This document shows positions 1 through 13,800 of a DNA stretch of 64,000 nucleotides, piece by piece. A program made the translations under genes and the position numbers. Location: NCBI GenBank assembly GCA_947095535.1, contig OX352774.1, positions 77,314,416 to 77,378,415 of the forward strand, in the 5' to 3' direction. The notes under the pieces were generated by a model. It was not told where the DNA came from and searched no databases. It worked only from the letters and a program-made list of their open reading frames with translations. How positions within the stretch are numbered: position 1 is the first letter of the stretch; each line of letters begins with the position of its first letter. Source of the DNA: Poecilobothrus nobilitatus (Eukaryota; Arthropoda; Insecta; Diptera; Dolichopodidae).

Positions 1-520
1 TTGTTTTGTTATTGTAACTGTTGTTATTGTATATATATATATATATTTTTTTTTTGTTTTTTGATTTTTAATTTTATAATTAGGTATATATACTATATAA
101 TATTCGCTTTTTGAAATATATTTGGTTTTTTGATTGATTTTAATTAATTATTATATTTAAAGTTGTATTTAAAAAGTATTTTTTACATTTTAAAATTTTT
201 AAATTGTAAAAAATGTAAGTTATTTGAATGTTACATACTTTTATGCTGGACTGGATTTATCGCTTCAAATATTTTAGCCTCACTCATGTGCGGGCATGTT
301 ATTTATATGAAAATTTGAATTGTCTCATTTTAATTTCAAATTTAGTTCGGAAGTTTTTTTTTCTCTTCGAAAAAAAAAGTTGATTTACCTTTAAACTTTT
401 TGTGCGCTCTTTTTCATCTGTCATTTTTTAAAAATTTCAAATAATTTAAATGTCATTTTCAAATTTCAGCTGTCTAAACTTTTTCTACTGCAGAAAAATT
501 GTTCTGAAGCGATGAATCAT
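1..520. other. AT-rich non-coding flank
   Basis: No open frame of any substance is present on either strand. The stretch is composed of T runs, A runs and a short TA repeat near 32-46. I see no recognisable gene or RNA. It lies downstream of the Robo-family gene on the minus strand. Confidence 0.6.
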
Positions 521-1016
521 AGGTGTGTTTATTAGATTTAGAACAGAACAGAACACGACACAGAACAGCATACAATTAAACGTCAAACACTTTAGAACAA
601 CTTAGGACAGAAAAACTAATATACTTTTTTGTTCTACTTTTACAGTTGTCAAAAATTTTTTATTATTATTGTTTAATATCTTTAATGTCTAATCTTTAAT
701 GTTTAAATTTCTTTTCAATTTTCACAAATTCACTTTTTCCACCATTTTTCACTAAAAGAAAAATTATTAATAAACATTCATATATATGCATCTGTCAAAA
801 TTTAAAAAAAAAAACAACAACAAAAAATATTGGCAAAAACAGTTCTTAAAAAAATTTAGAACAGAAAAGTACAACTTAGAACACTTTCAGATAACTTAAT
901 GAACACAAATCAGAACACTTTCAGACAAAAAAAAAACACAGTTCTGAAACTAATGAACGCAAAAACCTGTTCTAAGTTGTTCTAGATCGTTCTAGGACAG
1001 ACTAATAAACACACCT
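521..1016. mobile_element. MITE-like element with terminal inverted repeats, copy 1
   Basis: The element begins AGGTGTGTTTATTAG and ends with the exact reverse complement CTAATAAACACACCT. It is flanked on both sides by CAT, read as a 3-bp target duplication. The ends are rich in AGAACA on the left and TGTTCT on the right, so the subterminal parts can also pair. It is 496 bp with no coding capacity, hence non-autonomous. A second, shorter copy with the same ends lies at 27407-27762. The superfamily is not certain; a 3-bp duplication would fit PIF/Harbinger, but the flanks are not the usual TWA. Confidence 0.8.
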
Positions 1017-3169
1017 CATTTGTTGAAAGAATTCTCTTTTCTTTAAAATAGTTCAGAAGAAATATGCTGAAGCGTTGAACTAAGCATTAGTTATAATTAA
1101 ATTTTCAAAAACAAAAAAGGAATAGTTGTTATTTCATTAAAATTTTTTATTAATTTAGAGCAATTTTTCTCATTATTTTATATTTTTTCTTTATCACACA
1201 AATAGAATTTTTGTATTTTCTGTCTATGATAATGCTCTAACAAAATAGCAGTTAATATCGGATGCATGGAAATTAGACTTAATAGAAAACATGTTTCTTT
1301 TTTTTAATTTACTAATTTCTTTTAATGAACTTTAATGTTTTTTATGCCCTTTTAATTTTAATATTTAATTTTGATAGGAAATTTGATGGAAAAATTAAAC
1401 TATTTATCTACGAGGTTTAAAGGGTCTCAAATGAACAAAAAATACATGATATTACGTATATAAATATAGATTATATCAGATTATATTTAAAATATTAAAT
1501 TTATATTAGCCATCAATTTATAACTTTTTAAATGCAACTTTAAATGTACTTAAATTGATATCAATAAATTTAAATATACATAAGATTGATTTTTTTTTTG
1601 TTTTTTTTTTTTTTAGCGATTATAGGTTTGAAAGAACTTTTAAATAATTTTTCAATTTTATAGAAAATATTGTTTTTGAAAAAACTGAATTTTTCAACTA
1701 TGTATTTGATTTTTTTTTTGTTTTTTTTTTTTTTGTTTTTTTTTTTTTTGTATTTAATTATTTTGTTATAGAAAAACTAACAATTTATTTATTTCAAATT
1801 TTTAAATCTTAATGCACACAATTTTCCATTATTTGAAATCTGACTTATTTTTTAATATTTTTTTTTTTGTTTTGTTTTGTTTTTAATTAAATATGCTATA
1901 TTGTTATATTTTATATATGTATGTATATTTGTATATAAATAAATTACTATTTTGTTTTAAATATATACAATATATATATATATATTGCAAAAGTTATAAT
2001 TGTTAATTGCTTATTAATTACAGTTTACGTTTTTTTTTTCTTTTTTGATTTTATTTTAATTTTAACTTTTTTTTTTCTTATAAGCGAAATTGAAAAAAAT
2101 CTAACAGAAGCGTTTATATATATATACATATTAATAATATTATATTTGAGTATTATATATTGAAAATATATTTATATATTTTTTATTTTTATTTTTTTTT
2201 TAATATTTTATTTAGTTATACATACTTTGGCAATTAGATTAAGAGGTTTTTCAAGACAAAGAAATATAAAAAAAAAAACAGAAAATTAAAAGGTAGATTA
2301 ATGCTTTTTTTTTTTTTTTTTTTGTAAAATGGAATAATCTGTTATAAAAAATTATTGTTATTAATTTGTTTGCTTTGTTTATTTGTTAATTTTTTTTTTT
2401 TGTTGTTTCAAATTTGCATGACAAGGAGAAAATGCTATAAAAGCATTTATGTATTTTTATTAGGAACCATTATTATATTTTTGCATACAATCTACGCGTA
2501 TATTTAAGCATATATTGAAAATAATTTGATTTAAAATTAATATTAAATATTGCAAAATAAATTCAAATAAAAATAATTTAATCAATGCAAAAATGATTAA
2601 TATAAAATAAAATAATAAAATATTATTGTTTATTATATTTTAAAAAATTTTAAAAACTTTAGTATCTGTTATTTAAAATTATATATTTATGTTTAATTAA
2701 TTTTTAAGCTATGTTATCCATTATTAGATTTTTTAGTTTCTTTCATGAATAAATTAAATATAGGTACATACTTTTTAAATCAATTTTTTTTTTTTTTGTT
2801 ATCATTTATTTTTATAATTTAGCACAAGTAAGCAATTATTAATTAATAGTTAAGTATTCTTTATATATAGCAAGTATTATTATTGTTAATTTAAAAAAAA
2901 AAAAAATAATTAAATGTTTATAGTGTTTAATAATTCCTTTTTTTAAATTTATTAATATCGGACAGACAATATTAATTGCCAAAGTATATATTTTTTTTTA
3001 ATTTTTTTTTTTAAATCGTTAATATGTGTGTAGCTTTAACTATCTGTTTATTACATTACCATTTTATTTTGTATATATATGGCACTATTTGGCTTGATTC
3101 TTTTTTTTTTTTAATTCTTTTATTTTTTATAGCTTAATATTTTAATTTTTAAGAATTATATAAATATGA

Positions 3170-3200
3170 ATTTATATATATATATATTATATATATATGT
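3170..3200. repeat. TA microsatellite
   Basis: A short run of alternating T and A with a few interruptions. Similar runs occur near 1971-1984, 23078-23100 and 23936-23956. These are simple sequence only. Confidence 0.7.
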
Positions 3201-3826
3201 GTGTTTATTTATATTTTAATGTATGTACGTACTTATAACGAATAAGCTATCAGTTTTGAATACTAAACCGTTATGAAGAGAAAAAAAACTAATTTTTAAT
3301 ATTTTCAACAATAAGTTTTAATTTTATACTTATTAATTTTAAATTTTTTGTTTCATTTTTTTTTTTTTTTAATTTATTAATTATTAGTTATGTATATATT
3401 TATTAAGTATCACAATTGAAAAACTTTTTTATATGAAATATTTTTTTTGTTTTTTTATTATTAATTTTTTTTTTATTTGAAATTGTTTTGTTGTTGTATT
3501 TTTTTTTTTAATTTTTTTTTGAATGTATAAATAATGTTATATGATAATTAATTGAATATTTATTTAATTGGAAAAAATGAAATTAGAGTATGGATATAGT
3601 TATGGAGTTTAAAAATTAATTAACAATTTTTGATTTTTTCTAAATTAGTTTTAAAAACAAAATAAAAAATAATAAAAAAAATATAATTAAAATTATAAAA
3701 AAAAATATTATTTAAGTATTTGTTGGTAATTTAGTTTTATTAATATTGCAGTATGAAAACAAGAAAATTAATTTTTAAAGATTTACTGCATAACAAAAAG
3801 ATACAATCAATACAATTTTATTGTTA

Positions 3827-3870
3827 CATTTTAAGTTGTAATACAACTTAAGCATTTTAAGTTGTAATAC
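3827..3870 (+). repeat. 18-bp direct repeat pair
   Basis: The string CATTTTAAGTTGTAATAC occurs twice, 26 bp apart from start to start. The spacer CAACTTAAG is partly complementary to the repeat, so the unit could form a small hairpin. No function is evident. Confidence 0.6.
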
Positions 3871-6800
3871 CAAGTAATACTCTTTCTATTTTGATTTTAT
3901 TATTAGCGAATTGATAATGTAAAAATAAAAAATACAAAAAAATATTATCTATTAATATAATATTAATTTCGTTGCATAGTTTTTGACTACAGAAAAGAAA
4001 CACAAAATTTCATTAAAACGATAAATATAAAAAAAAAAAAAAAATATTCAATTCATTATCTCTTGACTATGAAATTTTATAATAATGTTTTTTGTTTTTA
4101 ACTTTTTACATTAATTTATTTTATTTAAACAGTTTCTTTTTTTTTTTTTTAATTTATTAAAAATTTCTTACTTATTGTTTGTGTTTTTTTTTTGTTTTTT
4201 GTTTCTTTTCTTTTTTATAATATATAATAATTTAGTATTTATATACAAAAAAAATGTGTATGAAATTTGGAATCAATTGTTTCTTTGTTTTTTTTTTGTT
4301 TTATTTGATAACTACATAATATTATGTTTTTTTTTCTACTACAATTCGTATAAATATATATAATTCTTTTGTTTTGTTTTTTTTTTTCCTTTAACTAAAT
4401 TTTTGTTTTCTTTTTCATTAATGTTTAGTTTAATTTCTAAATATGTACTAAATATTAATAATTTCGTATTAAAATGCAAAATATTTTTTTGTGAGATTGG
4501 ATGCGAAAAGTTTTTTTTTTTTGTTTCTAGTTGTTGTTTTTTTTTTTTTTTGTTTTAAATTATTTTTGATATTTTTTTTTTTATATTTATAATGTATGTA
4601 TATAATTTATTATTCTAAAATACAATTATTCAATGGAATCAAAATTTTGTCAAATTTTATATAAATTTCATTTTAAGTAAAAAATTTATATTTCTCTTAA
4701 TATTTTTTTTTTTTTGTAATTTGTTAATAACTTTTATGTGAGCGTTTTTATTTTTTTTTTTTTTGTTTTTTATTTTATTTATTTGGAAAACTTATGTTAT
4801 CTTATTAATTTAAATATATAATATAATATAATATATATATAACATTTTTTTTTTTATTTTATGATTAATAATATATATATGTATATATATTGAGTATTTG
4901 TTGTTTCAGTTTTTTTTTTTATTTGTATAAAGCACTTATAATAATAATAACTAATTGAAATTTCATTGCAAAATAACTTAATTTTTTTTAATATATATAT
5001 ATAAATTATTATTGCAATTTATTTATGTAATTATTATATTTTAATATTATTATTATTACTATTTATATTATTTAAATAATAAACATAATTTTTTTTTTTT
5101 CATCTTAAATAAAAATCTATAACTATATATATTTAAAATTTTACAGAGTTTAATATCAATTTGATACATTGTTTTTCGCAAAAATTTATACAAAAATTAT
5201 AATAATATTTAAAATAATATATTTATCTGTAAAAAAAAAAAAAAAACAGCTATATTTCTGCAATAAACATAAAGTGATATTAAAAATCTGCTACTGATAT
5301 TCTGTAAGACAACATAATACAAAGATTATTACTGAAGCATACACAAAGGTGATGCGATATTAACTGTCAAAAGCAATGTGTATTTTTAAAAGAATCATGA
5401 AGCGATAGTAAAATTTTATAAGATTAAAATTCTGTCGCTTAAAAATTCGCGTAAAAAAGTATCGTGTATTACTTTCTAAGTTTTTTTTATTAAATAAATT
5501 TATTTTATAAATAAAAGATAAATGAATGAGGAAGAAATATAAATTTTAAAAATTCATATTATATATGTATTAATATTTTTATGAAAATTCAAGTTTTTAT
5601 TTCACTTATATTTTATAATGCGCGAGTAGTTGCTGGCTTATTATTTTCTAATTGGTTCATCTGAATTTCCTTATAAATCGTAAAGGGAATATTACGCTAT
5701 GTTATATAAAATAAATTTTTATTTCCATACCTGCAATGGTATTAAGGAATTATAAAGAATTTAAAATAATTCTTAAATATTCTTTATAACCCAAAGAATC
5801 GTACAAAATAAATTAGCTCATCTTTCTTATATATTTATTTTACTTAAAAAAAAATATTTTTACCTATGTTTACATAACATGAGAAAATTTTCCTTTGACA
5901 CCAAAAAAATCTGCAACAAATATTTTTAATCCCGTATCTTACAGAACAGAAAAACACATTTTCAAATAGACGTGATGCGATAAATTATTTCATCGCATCA
6001 GAAATACGTTTAAGGGAATATGGCTGTTTATTTTACATAATATAAATAAAACCAATAAATATTTCGTTAACCAAATATGTAAATTGAGAATTAATATATT
6101 CTTATATATTTCATTTTTAATAAATCCAGAAACTATGTACACAATGATTTTAAAATAAATTATATTTCTTTATTCAATCTTGAATTTGATAATTAACTTT
6201 AACTTTTAAATAATTATTTATTAATTATTATTAAAGTAAAAAAAAATATCGTATGGCACAAATTACTTAAATAAAATATATGTATGTATGGTGTAAAAAT
6301 ACCAATTATTTATTTATTTTTCGAAAAACAATATATCTAATGTAAATTAAACAGGGTACTAACATTTTACTTAATTGAAATTTTATTTTAATATTTAAAT
6401 AAATTATATTATTAAAATAAAAAAAAGAAATTTACGTAGTATGATTTTTTACAAAAAAATCATTTAATTTTAATTATGAAAAGAATTCTATAGCAATAAA
6501 TTAACACTAAGAAAAATCTGTTTTCTTTTTTTTTTTTTGTATAAGTCCTACTTAAATATTAAAATGGCATTTTAATAATTTTTTCTTATTTAATTGTACA
6601 CAATTATTTAAAATTATGAATATAACATTTTGATTTTTATTTATTAATTTTTTTTTTTTTTTTTGTTATATATAGTTTTTTTTTTTTTGGGATTTCATTA
6701 AATAAATTTTGTATTATATGTATATTAATTTCTTTTTCTTTTTAAACACGCTTTTTAAATGTGCAAAAATAATACCATGCTTTTATCAACTTTCAACTTT

Positions 6801-7327
6801 TTCTTGTTCCCAAATTTTTGAAAGCCTAATAAATATTTGTATTGCGTTAAGAAAAAAATATTGTTGTACATATTTTTAATAAAAATAATTATAATATTAA
6901 AACAAAATACAAACTTATCTATATAAAATAAAAATATTTAATTTAATGTTAACTCTATTTACAATGCATTTAAAATGATTTGGTATTATGATTAATTTTA
7001 AAACGATAATTTTAATTTAATAAAGTATAAAATTTGAACTCTTTTTAAAATGTTGTTAGTCTTCTTGGACTTAATTTTATTTAAAAATTTGTTATCAACT
7101 TTCAATTGACTTAATATGGATGGCATTACTATAAGCTAACATTTATTTTGACTTTTCAAAAAAAAAAAAAAAAAATTTAAAACAATAATAAAAATTTACA
7201 TTTCAAAAAACATTAATAAAAATTTCCACAACAATATTCATTTCAAATATTTGTATAATGGTTTATGATGTTAATTAATTTTATTATATTAACTTAAATA
7301 CTATTTTTACACATTTATAGCGAAATC

Positions 7328-7842
7328 CTATGGTTCCCTAAATCTTCTTTCGTTACTTTTCGATCGGGATCTAGACCGTCTTGATCTAGTTACCCAACGT
7401 GCGTCACTACCATTATTAGCTACATCTGATTCACTTTCATCAGAACTAACAGTACGATTTGTATTTCGATCACAGGATGAATCTCTGCTACCATGATGCT
7501 GTGCTGCGTTTCTAAACATTCTTTTTTGACTTAAAAAATTTTCTTGCTGATTACCACCAGCTATAGAACCAGATTTTGTTAATAATCTTAAATTACTATT
7601 GCCATTACCTTTACTAAATGATGAGTCCGGCGGACATGGTGGTGGTGGTGTAGCTGGCTCAAATTCTTGATCTTCAAAAAATTCCATATTTACATTTCTA
7701 TAATATTGTTCAGTTGGTTCACCATTGCCTGTAAAATAAGATGCATCATTTTCACGACAGAACTGTTCATAGAGAACAGAACCTGATTCATAATCATTTT
7801 CTGTTTGATAATCATTATTTTCATTGCTATTATTATTCATAC
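7328..7842 (-). CDS. robo-like: Robo-family exon 8: C-terminal tail and stop
   Basis: Enters in phase 1 (glycine completed across the junction) and reads [10 protein letters not shown] to a TAG stop at 7330-7328. It is rich in Asn, Ser and acidic residues, has a PPPPCPP run, and ends with an arginine-serine stretch ([11 protein letters not shown]). No folded domain is recognised. Confidence 0.82.
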
Positions 7843-10800
7843 CTATCAAAAACATTTAAATATTTTAAAATAGAACTAAAAAATAATTTAAAATTATTTA
7901 CCCATATCATTCACATGTTGATGATTGCTTGCTATATCGAAATTGTTCGTATTGTAAGAGTTAACTGCAGCAATTTGACGTTGTTGTGTTAGCCAATTCT
8001 GAGGAAAACTTGGTATCGGTGGTGCCGGTGGTATATCCGGTAAAGTACCCCACATTTGTGGTTGTTGTTGCTGCTGCATTGGTGATTGTTTTTGCAGTGT
8101 TTGTGATTGAGCTTGAGGTGGTTGTTGCGGCATTAGTACTCCGCCTTTCCTTAAAATTTGTGGTGACAATGCTGCTGGATTAGTTCTAATAGTCATATTA
8201 TTCATTTGTGGTTTATGATAACTATCATAGGGATGATCCGGTGGTGGTGGTAGCATGTCACAAATATTTAAAGGAACACGTATAGGAGGTCCATTAATAT
8301 TGTAATCATTGGGAATAGGTTGCTGCATTAAAAATTTATTTTTTGCATTTATTGCCTCATCGGCTTGCATGCCAATTACACCGCCACTAGCATTTCTTTG
8401 CAGTGTTACTGTAGCATATGGTTCTGGTGGTGGGTTTTGCGGTAGTTTCGGAGGATAATTAATATTACCTACTTCTGCGTATTCCGATGGTATTGGTGGT
8501 AAAGATGACAAATGAGTTGGTTTTATTGTCACATTTTCATTCATCCATAAAGTATTAAATGATTTATCTGGCAAAGTTGTAGTTGTAAGTATTGGTGCTG
8601 TTGGATAAGATGCTTTTAAGTTACGTTTATTTCGTTTCGCCCAGAATACAGCGAAAATAGCGCCACTTATTAAACATATTCCAAGTATGGCTAGAGCTAT
8701 TCCTGGCATCCAGGAGCCTTTCCAAGAATTTGTAGCTGGATCAGTTCTAAAAAATTTGTAATAAGGAATTTATAAGGTAAAAAAATTTTCAGGAAACATT
8801 ATTTACAAAAGTCATACGAATTTTGAGTACTTACTTGGGTGGCCTTGCAATAAATGATGGATCCATATGCAATGCTGCAGGCTCACTATATGGTCCTAAC
8901 CCTCCAGCAGTCAACGGTGCTACTCTTGCAATATATCTACCACCCGGACTTAAACTATTTATAACAACTGATTGAGTTGTAGCATTTAAAGACATTTGTC
9001 CAAGCAGTTTATTTGTTATATTAGACTTGATTTGAATCTAAAAAATTTCAAAAATTAAAGCTTATGAAACTTCAAATTTTAAAGATGGATTACCTTATAT
9101 CCAGTTAATTCACCATTTATTAGTTCTATTGGCGGTGGTGACCATCTAACATAAGCTGCAGTGTTATTAATTACTCCAACACGAACATCTGTTGGTGGTG
9201 CCGATGGTGGTCCATCTAAAGTTTTACCTTTTCGTAAATTAGATACTGAACCCCCTAAACCTTTTGGAACAGAAACAAACACCTCATATACTGTAAATGG
9301 TTTTAACTCTTTTAAACGGTGAGCCCGTTTATCAACATTTGTTATTGCAAACATAAAGTCTGTAGACAATATAGCAGAAAAATTTTCATTTTTAATTGGT
9401 AAAGGTCTATAATACAATGTAATTTGTTGAGCACTAAATAAAAGAGGTTGATTAGTAACAGCCCAATTTACATCAAGAGTATTTAAAGAAATTGGTGTAA
9501 TAGTTGTTATTAACAAGTTTTGAGGAGTACCCCAACGACTACCAGGTGGTTCTGGTATTTGAAATTCACCTTCCACTTCACCTTCATCACGTACATGTAT
9601 ATAAACCTTCTTTGATGAACTACCAGCTTCATTAATAGCAAGACATGAATACCATCCTTCATCAGTTTTTTGAGCTTTCTTTAATATTAAATCACCATTT
9701 TCAGCAACATGATAACGTGGCGAATCGTTATTAGCAGTACCGGTAACTAAATCAGAATTTGTTGTAGTATTCGGTAATTCACTGAACATTGCATTTTTAT
9801 TTTCTTCGTTTTCACCTCCACTAGGTAAAACACTACGTTCTAAACGATTTGACGATGTTTCAGATAATCTTACAGAACGTTTTGGTCTAAAACTCATAAT
9901 TTTTTCTTTAACTAATAAATCTTGTTGATGTTTTTCTTCTTCCATCATTTGAGAATAATTTTCCATTAATTTTACTCCCTCTGCTGATGTTATTTTATCC
10001 CACACAATAACTGGTCTAGGTCTACCTAAAGAACGGCAAGGTAATTTTATAGAATCGCCAATTTTTACTTCGGCATCTGAAGGTGCTTCAGAAAATGTAG
10101 GAGTAGCTAAAAAAAATCAACACAAAATATTAAAATGTTTTACATTTAAATATTTGAAGACAAAATGAATTACCGTAAACACTTAAACGTATTGAAATAG
10201 ACACATTTCCACCTTCGTTGAAACCTTTACAAGTATATTGACCTTGATCTTCTTCACGAGCATCCTCTATTCTCAAAGTATTATCTAATAATATTCTAGA
10301 TCTACCTTCTGGTAAATGTCCACCAGAATCACGATACCATTGTACATTTGGTTTAGGATCACCTTTAATTTCGCATGGTATATCTAAACCTTCACCTTCT
10401 ATCACTTCTGTATCTTGCGGTCCTCTAACAACTGTTGGTGGTGTTAAAACTTTTAATAAAATTGAGGGTGCAGATTTCATTCCTGCCATATTTTGGGCCG
10501 TACATTCATAACGACCTGCATCACTAGCCTGTACTTCAGATATCATTATACTACCTTCTTCTATAATAGATATTCGTTTTCCTAAATCTAATAGTTTTCC
10601 ATCTTTATACCATAAAACAGATGGTTCTGGAACACCACGTGGCGGTGTACAATTTAATACAACAGGACCGCCTGATAATGCTAATGTATCACTTGGCACT
10701 GAACGAAACTCATCTTTTAAAACAGCTATTTGTAAAGTTGCATTTTTACTAACAGCTATACCAGCCGTACTACGTGCTTCACACCAATATATTCCAGCAT

Positions 10801-13800
10801 CTTGTTCACGTTTATTGTGCATTACCCTAAAAAATTGCATAATATGTAATTAGTTAAGGCATTTCAAAAAAATTTTAGAAAAACTTCAATAACAATATAC
10901 TTATTCCTACAACAATAAGGATTTTATCATAAGTTAGAAAAGATGGTTAAAGATTTTACATTTTTAAATAATTTTTATAAATTAAGTATTTCAATTTTTT
11001 AAATTCTATCTATAATTTTCAATACTTTTAATTTAATTTACAGTTTTTTTTCAAATGATAACATAAACTTTTTTATATCTTCAATCTATTTTTAAAATAA
11101 AGTTAAAAAATAATATAAACTATAATATAAATATATTTTCGTAGCATTTTTTAAATAATCTACAATTAATCAGAGCAATATTAAATTAAGCATAAAATCG
11201 TGTTATGCTGTTAACTTATGCTATAATTAACATTTTTCCAGTCAAGTAAAATAAATCTATACTTTCATTATAACTTACAGTCAAGTATTTATTTAATAAT
11301 TATTAAAAATTTCAGTTTGACTCATTTGAAAATTTCTACAACCATGTGTGAAATAAAATGCACATAAGTAACTAAGTATTTTGTGGAAACAAAAAATGTT
11401 TAAAATTTCTTTAACCTTTTAAAATTTTTAACATACAGTGACTCACAGAAAATTCAAATATTACAGAAAACTCAATTTAACTTTTAATACGATTAACATC
11501 AGTAGTAAAGTAATACAATTATAACAAAAAAAAATGTTACAAATTATGAAAAATTGTAGGCGTACAATAAATATCTCTCTCAGCATAAGTTTTCTTTCTT
11601 TCATCGAAAAAAAAAAACTTTAAAAAAAATATCGAAAAAGTCACCAGAACTAAAAGAAAATATCGGTATCGAAATAGAATTTAAAGTTTGGCCCATTATA
11701 AATAGTAAAATTATATTCAAAAATAAAAGAAAGGATTGAGATTAATAAAATACCAAAAAAAAAAAAAAAATTAAATCAAATTAGTAAAAAAAACAATTAG
11801 TAAGTATTCTTAGTACTATTATAACTATGTTAAAATCAGATAAAAATTATGTGAGTCACTGTTTTACATCTACATTAACAGCAAAAAAAAAAAAAACAAA
11901 CAAAAGAAATTTAATGGGTCACATACTCTATGCATTTTTACATCTTTAGTAAGTAAAATTTTCTTACAATATTAAATAAAATACAATGCTTATCATACCG
12001 TTATAATACCATACACCCGGTTTATATTAAAAATACCCAAGAAAAGAATTTTATATAAAAAAAAAAATCCATTAAATTATTAAGGGGTCCTTGAGGAATT
12101 CACATTAAAAATTAAACTAAAAATTGAAAAAAAAATATATATATACATATATAGATATAAGTGTGTATATTGTATATATATAAGTATATAAGAATTCCTT
12201 TATACGAGTACTTACTTTACCTTATATTGCATGCATAAATAAATTCTTTATTGTCTGAAAACCTCAAACCGTTCATTTCCATACCAATTTTACAACTAAT
12301 ATACAACTTTTAAAAATTTCAAAACCACATGAAAAACAAAGAAAATTTCAAGGAAAATATTAGGCAGACTGAGGTTAAAGATATTTTCTTTATATTTTTT
12401 TTTTTTTTTTTTGGGTAAAAAAAAAACATTTATTTTTCTTTTTCTTATTTTTAATAAATAAGTACGAGAATATTTACACAATATAATTACAGTTAATATA
12501 TCCATAAGTAAATACATAACATATATATAATTTAGGTAAGTACGTCTATAACAAATTTAAATGTGTAATGACCTGTCATTGTAGACAAGAAGACCCCCAA
12601 AAAAACAAAAATAAAAAAGTTTAGATATACGTATATATGTATATACTTATATACATATACAATTAAGCATAAATAAATCAGACAAAAACTAAAAAAAAAA
12701 ATTTATATCATATAAATAATTTATATAAAAATGTCGGGGAAAACCAATCACATTAAATTATTAATTACTTATTATTGTTTAATTATTAAAGCAGATGATT
12801 ATTTTTCTATTCTTGGTTGGTTACGCAAAAATAAGCAATAAAATATTAATGAAAAAATTCTCAAAATATATAATGACAAAAAAAAAAACAAAATGAAAAA
12901 AAAATAAAAACAACTTACCTAAGAAAGAATAATGATCCTTCTGGTAATATTACACGTCTTTCAGATGGCACTAAAATAAAAAAAAACAGAAATGATAGTA
13001 AGTATAGTTAGTTACTTAATTAATTTTATTTTCTAATGTTCATAAGAAATTATATATGTATAGTTATATAGGATAACTAATTATTATAAATATAAGTAAA
13101 TAAATACTTATATATACATAGTTATATGCATGAAAGAAAACATACGTATACATTTACTTAAGTATTTACAAGATTTTTGATAATAAAATATTACTAACTA
13201 TATAAGTATATTAAGTAATTATATAAATTCATTCAGAATAGAAAACAGAACTTATTAATTTAATCAACAAAAAATTATAATATACTTAGTAAGTAGTAGT
13301 ATACTTATAACTACAATTTAGTTTAAAAAAATAGAACATATTTTTAGTTAAGTAACTTAAATATTTTATATGCAATAAAATTTCATGGAAATTTGCAATT
13401 TGCAGGTTTCGCTTCTAATAGAATTTTATTTATGTTTACGATTCTCTGGCAAAATTGAATTATGTTTAATTATGTTTAATTGAAATATGTTTATGTAATG
13501 AATTTTTTTCTTCCTTTTACCCCATTAGGGAACATAGGGCTTCCACATAACTTTTCCATCTTACTCTATTATTTGCCAACTGTTTTATTTGCGACCATGT
13601 TTTTCCGTTATCTTTGATATCTTCTTCTATTATTCGGTGCCATACTATGCGGGATTTTCCGACACTTCGTTTGCCTTGCAGGTTCCCTTCCAGCGCTTAT
13701 CGTGCGATTATTTGGACAGGTCTTCTTAGTCTATGACCAATCCATAACCATTTCCGCCTTCTTATCTGCAGTAGCACAGGTTGTTCTTTTGTTATTTCCC

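Larger units (their letters stand above)
1017..7327. other. Gene-free, T-run-rich region downstream of the Robo gene
   Basis: About 6.3 kb with no supportable gene. The plus strand carries dozens of T runs of nine or more bases, while A runs of that length are far fewer, so the bias is strand-specific, especially between about 1300 and 5100. Read on the minus strand (the sense of the upstream gene) these are A runs. The part next to 7327 should contain the 3' UTR of that gene, but I cannot place its end. The open frame at 4175-4363 is only translated T runs. Confidence 0.6.

Noticed and set aside
4175..4363. 62-codon open frame on the plus strand
   Set aside because: Almost entirely Phe/Leu/Tyr from T-rich DNA; no start context, no domain, no homology visible.
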